Source of the DNA: Chitinophagaceae bacterium
Lineage (GTDB): Bacteria; Bacteroidota; Bacteroidia; Chitinophagales; Chitinophagaceae
Assembly (NCBI GenBank): GCA_025455665.1
Contig: JALOMC010000085.1
Coordinates: 1 to 15,367 of the forward strand
Length of the DNA: 15,367 bases
Reading direction: 5' to 3'
In this document: positions 13,433 through 15,367 of the stretch, one piece after another
Numbering within the stretch: position 1 is the first letter of the stretch
Layout of the letters: each line of letters begins with the position of its first letter
Made by a program: the position numbers and the translations under genes
The notes under the pieces: model-generated
Databases searched by the model: none
What the model was told of the DNA's origin: nothing
What the model saw: only the letters and a program-made list of their open reading frames with translations

Positions 13433-14479
13433 ATGGCATCGAAAAATTCAACCCCCGAAACAGAAGTTATGAGCAACAATGCGAATGCCGAAAAACTGAA
13501 GGCCCTCAAGCTCACCATCGACAAAATCGACAAGGATTTTGGCAAAGGAAGCGTGATGATGATGAACGAGCGGGCCGCTACCCAGCAAGAAGTCATCTCC
13601 ACCGGATCCATAGGGCTGGATGCTGCCTTAGGCATTGGTGGCCTGCCCAAAGGGCGCATCATAGAGATATACGGACCTGAATCGAGCGGTAAAACCACCC
13701 TGAGCACTCACGTAATTGCCGAAGCCCAGAAATTGGGTGGCATGTGTGCCATTATAGATGCCGAACACGCTTTTGACAGCAACTATGCGCAAAAGCTGGG
13801 GGTAGATGTAGACAACCTGCTGATCAGCCAGCCCGACTATGGCGAGCAAGCCCTGGAAATAGCCGACCGGCTTATTTTGAGCGGTGCCCTTGATGTGGTT
13901 GTCATTGACTCGGTAGCCGCACTGGTACCCAAGGGTGAACTGGAAGGTGAAATGGGCGACAGCAAAATGGGCCTGCAAGCCCGCCTGATGAGCCAGGCAT
14001 TGCGTAAGCTGACAGCGACTATCAGCAAAACCAATACGGTGTGCATTTTCATCAACCAGCTGCGTGAAAAAATTGGGGTGATGTTTGGCAACCCCGAAAC
14101 GACCACCGGCGGTAACGCCTTGAAATTCTACGCATCGGTACGCCTGGACATCAGACGCAGCACACAGATAAAAGATGGTGACGAAGCAGTAGGCAACCGG
14201 GTGCGGGTAAAAGTGGTAAAGAACAAAGTAGCGCCACCTTTCCGCCAGGCCGAGTTCGATATCATCTTTGGCGAAGGCATCAGCAAAACCGGTGAAATCA
14301 TCGACATGGGTGTAGAGCTGGGCATCGTCAACAAAAGCGGTAGCTGGTTTAGCTACGAAGGCAATAAACTGGGCCAAGGCCGCGATGCTGTTAAAGAATT
14401 GTTGAGAGACAACCCCGAGCTGGCCGGAGAAATTGAAACGAAGATTCGGGAGAAGATAAAAGAGATGCAAGCGGCATGA
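13433..14479 (+). CDS. recA: RecA recombinase
   Basis: This 348-residue protein is complete. Walker A is G81PESSGKT88 and Walker B is DVVVID159. The L1 region follows (LVPKGELEGEMGDSKMGLQARLMSQALRKL), and L2 with flanks reads FINQLREKIGVMFGNPETTTGGNALKF. RecA forms ATP-dependent filaments on single-stranded DNA for strand exchange and, where present, activates LexA self-cleavage. An alternative start is the in-frame ATG at 13469 (MSNNANAEKLKALK), which gives 336 residues and resembles many RecA N-termini. The upstream box TAATTTTA (13414-13421) is compatible with either start. No obvious SOS-box palindrome is visible in the AT-rich leader. The C-terminus ends IKEMQAA without the long acidic tail of E. 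coli RecA. A strong terminator follows. Confidence 0.98.
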   Translation: MASKNSTPETEVMSNNANAEKLKALKLTIDKIDKDFGKGSVMMMNERAATQQEVISTGSIGLDAALGIGGLPKGRIIEIYGPESSGKTTLSTHVIAEAQKLGGMCAIIDAEHAFDSNYAQKLGVDVDNLLISQPDYGEQALEIADRLILSGALDVVVIDSVAALVPKGELEGEMGDSKMGLQARLMSQALRKLTATISKTNTVCIFINQLREKIGVMFGNPETTTGGNALKFYASVRLDIRRSTQIKDGDEAVGNRVRVKVVKNKVAPPFRQAEFDIIFGEGISKTGEIIDMGVELGIVNKSGSWFSYEGNKLGQGRDAVKELLRDNPELAGEIETKIREKIKEMQAA

Positions 14480-14563
14480 TTATTGCGTGGCATAACATTG
14501 AACCATTATTGGACATACGGAGGCGATGTCTTTCGCTTGCACATCAGTAGTGGATTTTTCTGA

Positions 14564-14600
14564 AAAGCCGCTCCCACCAGCCAGGGAGCGGTTTTCTTTT
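14564..14600 (+). terminator. Intrinsic terminator of recA
   Basis: CCGCTCCC (14568-14575) pairs with GGGAGCGG (14584-14591), extended by a G-T wobble and AAA/TTT pairs, around an 8-base loop. TTTTCTTTT follows. It lies about 85 bases behind the recA stop. Confidence 0.88.
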
Positions 14601-14956
14601 GATGGCATAGTGGCCATCGAGTTACAAAAAATTGAAAGTTGTGAATGCTCTGTTTATTCAGAGCAAATAGGCAACAGCAAAGCGAAGAAATACTCAATTT
14701 TTTGCGCAGAAACATCCTTTCAGGGACGCAGTTGGCATAGCATCTTTGTGTCATCAGATGCTGATCAGGCATCGGCCCTTTAACCCTAAACCATACCCCC
14801 TCCCTACGTTACACCTGCTGCTACTGCGCAGGTGTAATTTGTTTTGTATTGCAGCTGGTTCCCGCCGCTGATATTGCCCGCCGGCAATCCATAGGTGCCG
14901 GTGGCAGCCTGCCGCCTACCTTTGCAGCCTTCCATTTTATACCTGCAAAAGGCCAC
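14601..14956 (+). other. Intergenic region with a second terminator-like hairpin; possible small RNA
   Basis: No gene is supported here. TTACACCTGC (14809-14818) and GCAGGTGTAA (14828-14837) form a perfect 10-bp stem with a 9-base loop, followed by TTTGTTTTG, which looks like a plus-strand terminator although recA is already terminated at 14600. Upstream are GATGC-TGATCAG-GCATC (14757-14773), a possible hairpin, and CATCTTTG (14741-14748), a poor -7 match without a -33 partner. A C-rich stretch (14795-14805) lies between. These could mark a ~90-100 nt RNA, but promoter support is weak. Confidence 0.35.
14917..14924 (+). promoter_or_regulatory. -7 box TACCTTTG of the RNA methyltransferase gene
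   Basis: TACCTTTG followed by CAGCC lies 32 bases before the ATG at 14957 and is the same string as in the prfA and tig promoters. No clear -33 TTG is present. Confidence 0.6.
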
Positions 14957-15367
14957 ATGCGCAAAAAGAAGAACCAAATCATTCGCGGGCTGGAACTAAC
15001 AGCCTATGCTGCCGAAGGCAAAAGCCTGGGACGTACGCCTGAGGGCAAAGTAGTATTTGTAGAACGGGCAGTGCCCGGCGATGTGGTAGATGTATGGCTG
15101 ACCCGCAACAAAGCCGACTGGGCCGAAGGCACGCCCGTAGAAATCGTGCGGCCCAGCCCACAGCGCATTCTGCCCTTCTGCGAACACTTTGGCGTATGCG
15201 GTGGCTGCCAGTGGCAAATGCTGCCATACGAGCAACAACTGGCCTACAAGCAGCAGCAGGTATACGATCAGCTGACCCGCATAGGCGGTGTACCCATTGA
15301 TCACCTGCTACCCATTGTGGGCTGCCAGCACACCACGCATTACCGAAACAAGCTGGAATTTACCTTT
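14957..15367 (+). CDS. rlmD: RlmD/TrmA-family RNA (uracil-5-)-methyltransferase, 5' part
   Basis: The frame opens at the ATG at 14957 and runs off the right edge, showing 137 residues of a family usually 430-480 long. Residues ~6-65 form a TRAM RNA-binding domain (IIRGLELTAYAAEGKSLGRTPEGKVVFVERAVPGDVVDVWLT). An Fe-S cluster signature follows, C75-x5-C81-G-G-C84 in FCEHFGVCGGCQWQMLPYEQQLAYKQQQV, then HYRNKLEFTF, which leads into the SAM-dependent methyltransferase domain outside the window. TRAM plus the Cys cluster fits RlmD/RumA-type enzymes that methylate C5 of a uridine (U1939 of 23S rRNA in E. coli); TrmA lacks both. The actual target in this organism may differ. Confidence 0.9.
   Translation, partial: MRKKKNQIIRGLELTAYAAEGKSLGRTPEGKVVFVERAVPGDVVDVWLTRNKADWAEGTPVEIVRPSPQRILPFCEHFGVCGGCQWQMLPYEQQLAYKQQQVYDQLTRIGGVPIDHLLPIVGCQHTTHYRNKLEFTF

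Noticed and set aside
14526..14783. 85-residue plus-strand open frame after recA, and an 88-residue frame opposite it
   Set aside because: Both span the recA terminator hairpin and T-tract. The peptides show no recognisable family or signal, and no promoter lies before them.

Overview
The window looks like chromosomal DNA of a Bacteroidota bacterium, most likely of the Chitinophagaceae type. Three things point there: promoter -7 elements of the TAnnTTTG type before several genes, no Shine-Dalgarno sequences, and a typical gene complement (S46 dipeptidyl peptidase, DUF4369/DUF5106-like thioredoxin protein, SurA-like isomerase, Crp/Fnr regulator with an ETLSR recognition helix). This is inferred from features, not from a database match.

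Layout. Bases 1-186 are the 3' end of a hotdog thioesterase gene. Bases 187-660 are repeat-rich and non-coding: short GATGGCAGA repeats, a dispersed palindrome-like element, and three ~95-110 bp tandem units. A minus-strand envelope block follows (679-4594): a thioredoxin-fold protein, a two-domain parvulin isomerase, and a small Spy-like periplasmic protein. All three are exported and would act in oxidative folding and chaperoning of envelope proteins.

The accessory part is 4690-7841. It holds a Crp/Fnr regulator with an FNR-like E-x-x-S-R recognition helix and a cluster of TTGAY-N4-NNCAA sites, three of them at an exact 23-bp period. Two lipoprotein genes follow that share a ~210-residue module; the second also carries a C-terminal domain resembling a permuted papain-fold hydrolase (His300...Cys386). 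Their promoters are similar in sequence and have the same 32-bp spacing from operator to -7 box. I read this as a regulator with its regulon, and it is the best candidate here for an undescribed system.

Bases 7842-8325 are non-coding, with a strong terminator and a REP-like imperfect hairpin. A DPP7-like S46 peptidase gene (minus, 8326-10473) comes next. Housekeeping genes follow: prfA (plus) converging on tig (minus) over a shared terminator, then recA (plus) diverging from tig, with its own terminator. The 5' part of an RlmD/TrmA-family RNA uracil methyltransferase gene runs off the right edge. No tRNA, rRNA, CRISPR array, transposase or phage gene was seen.
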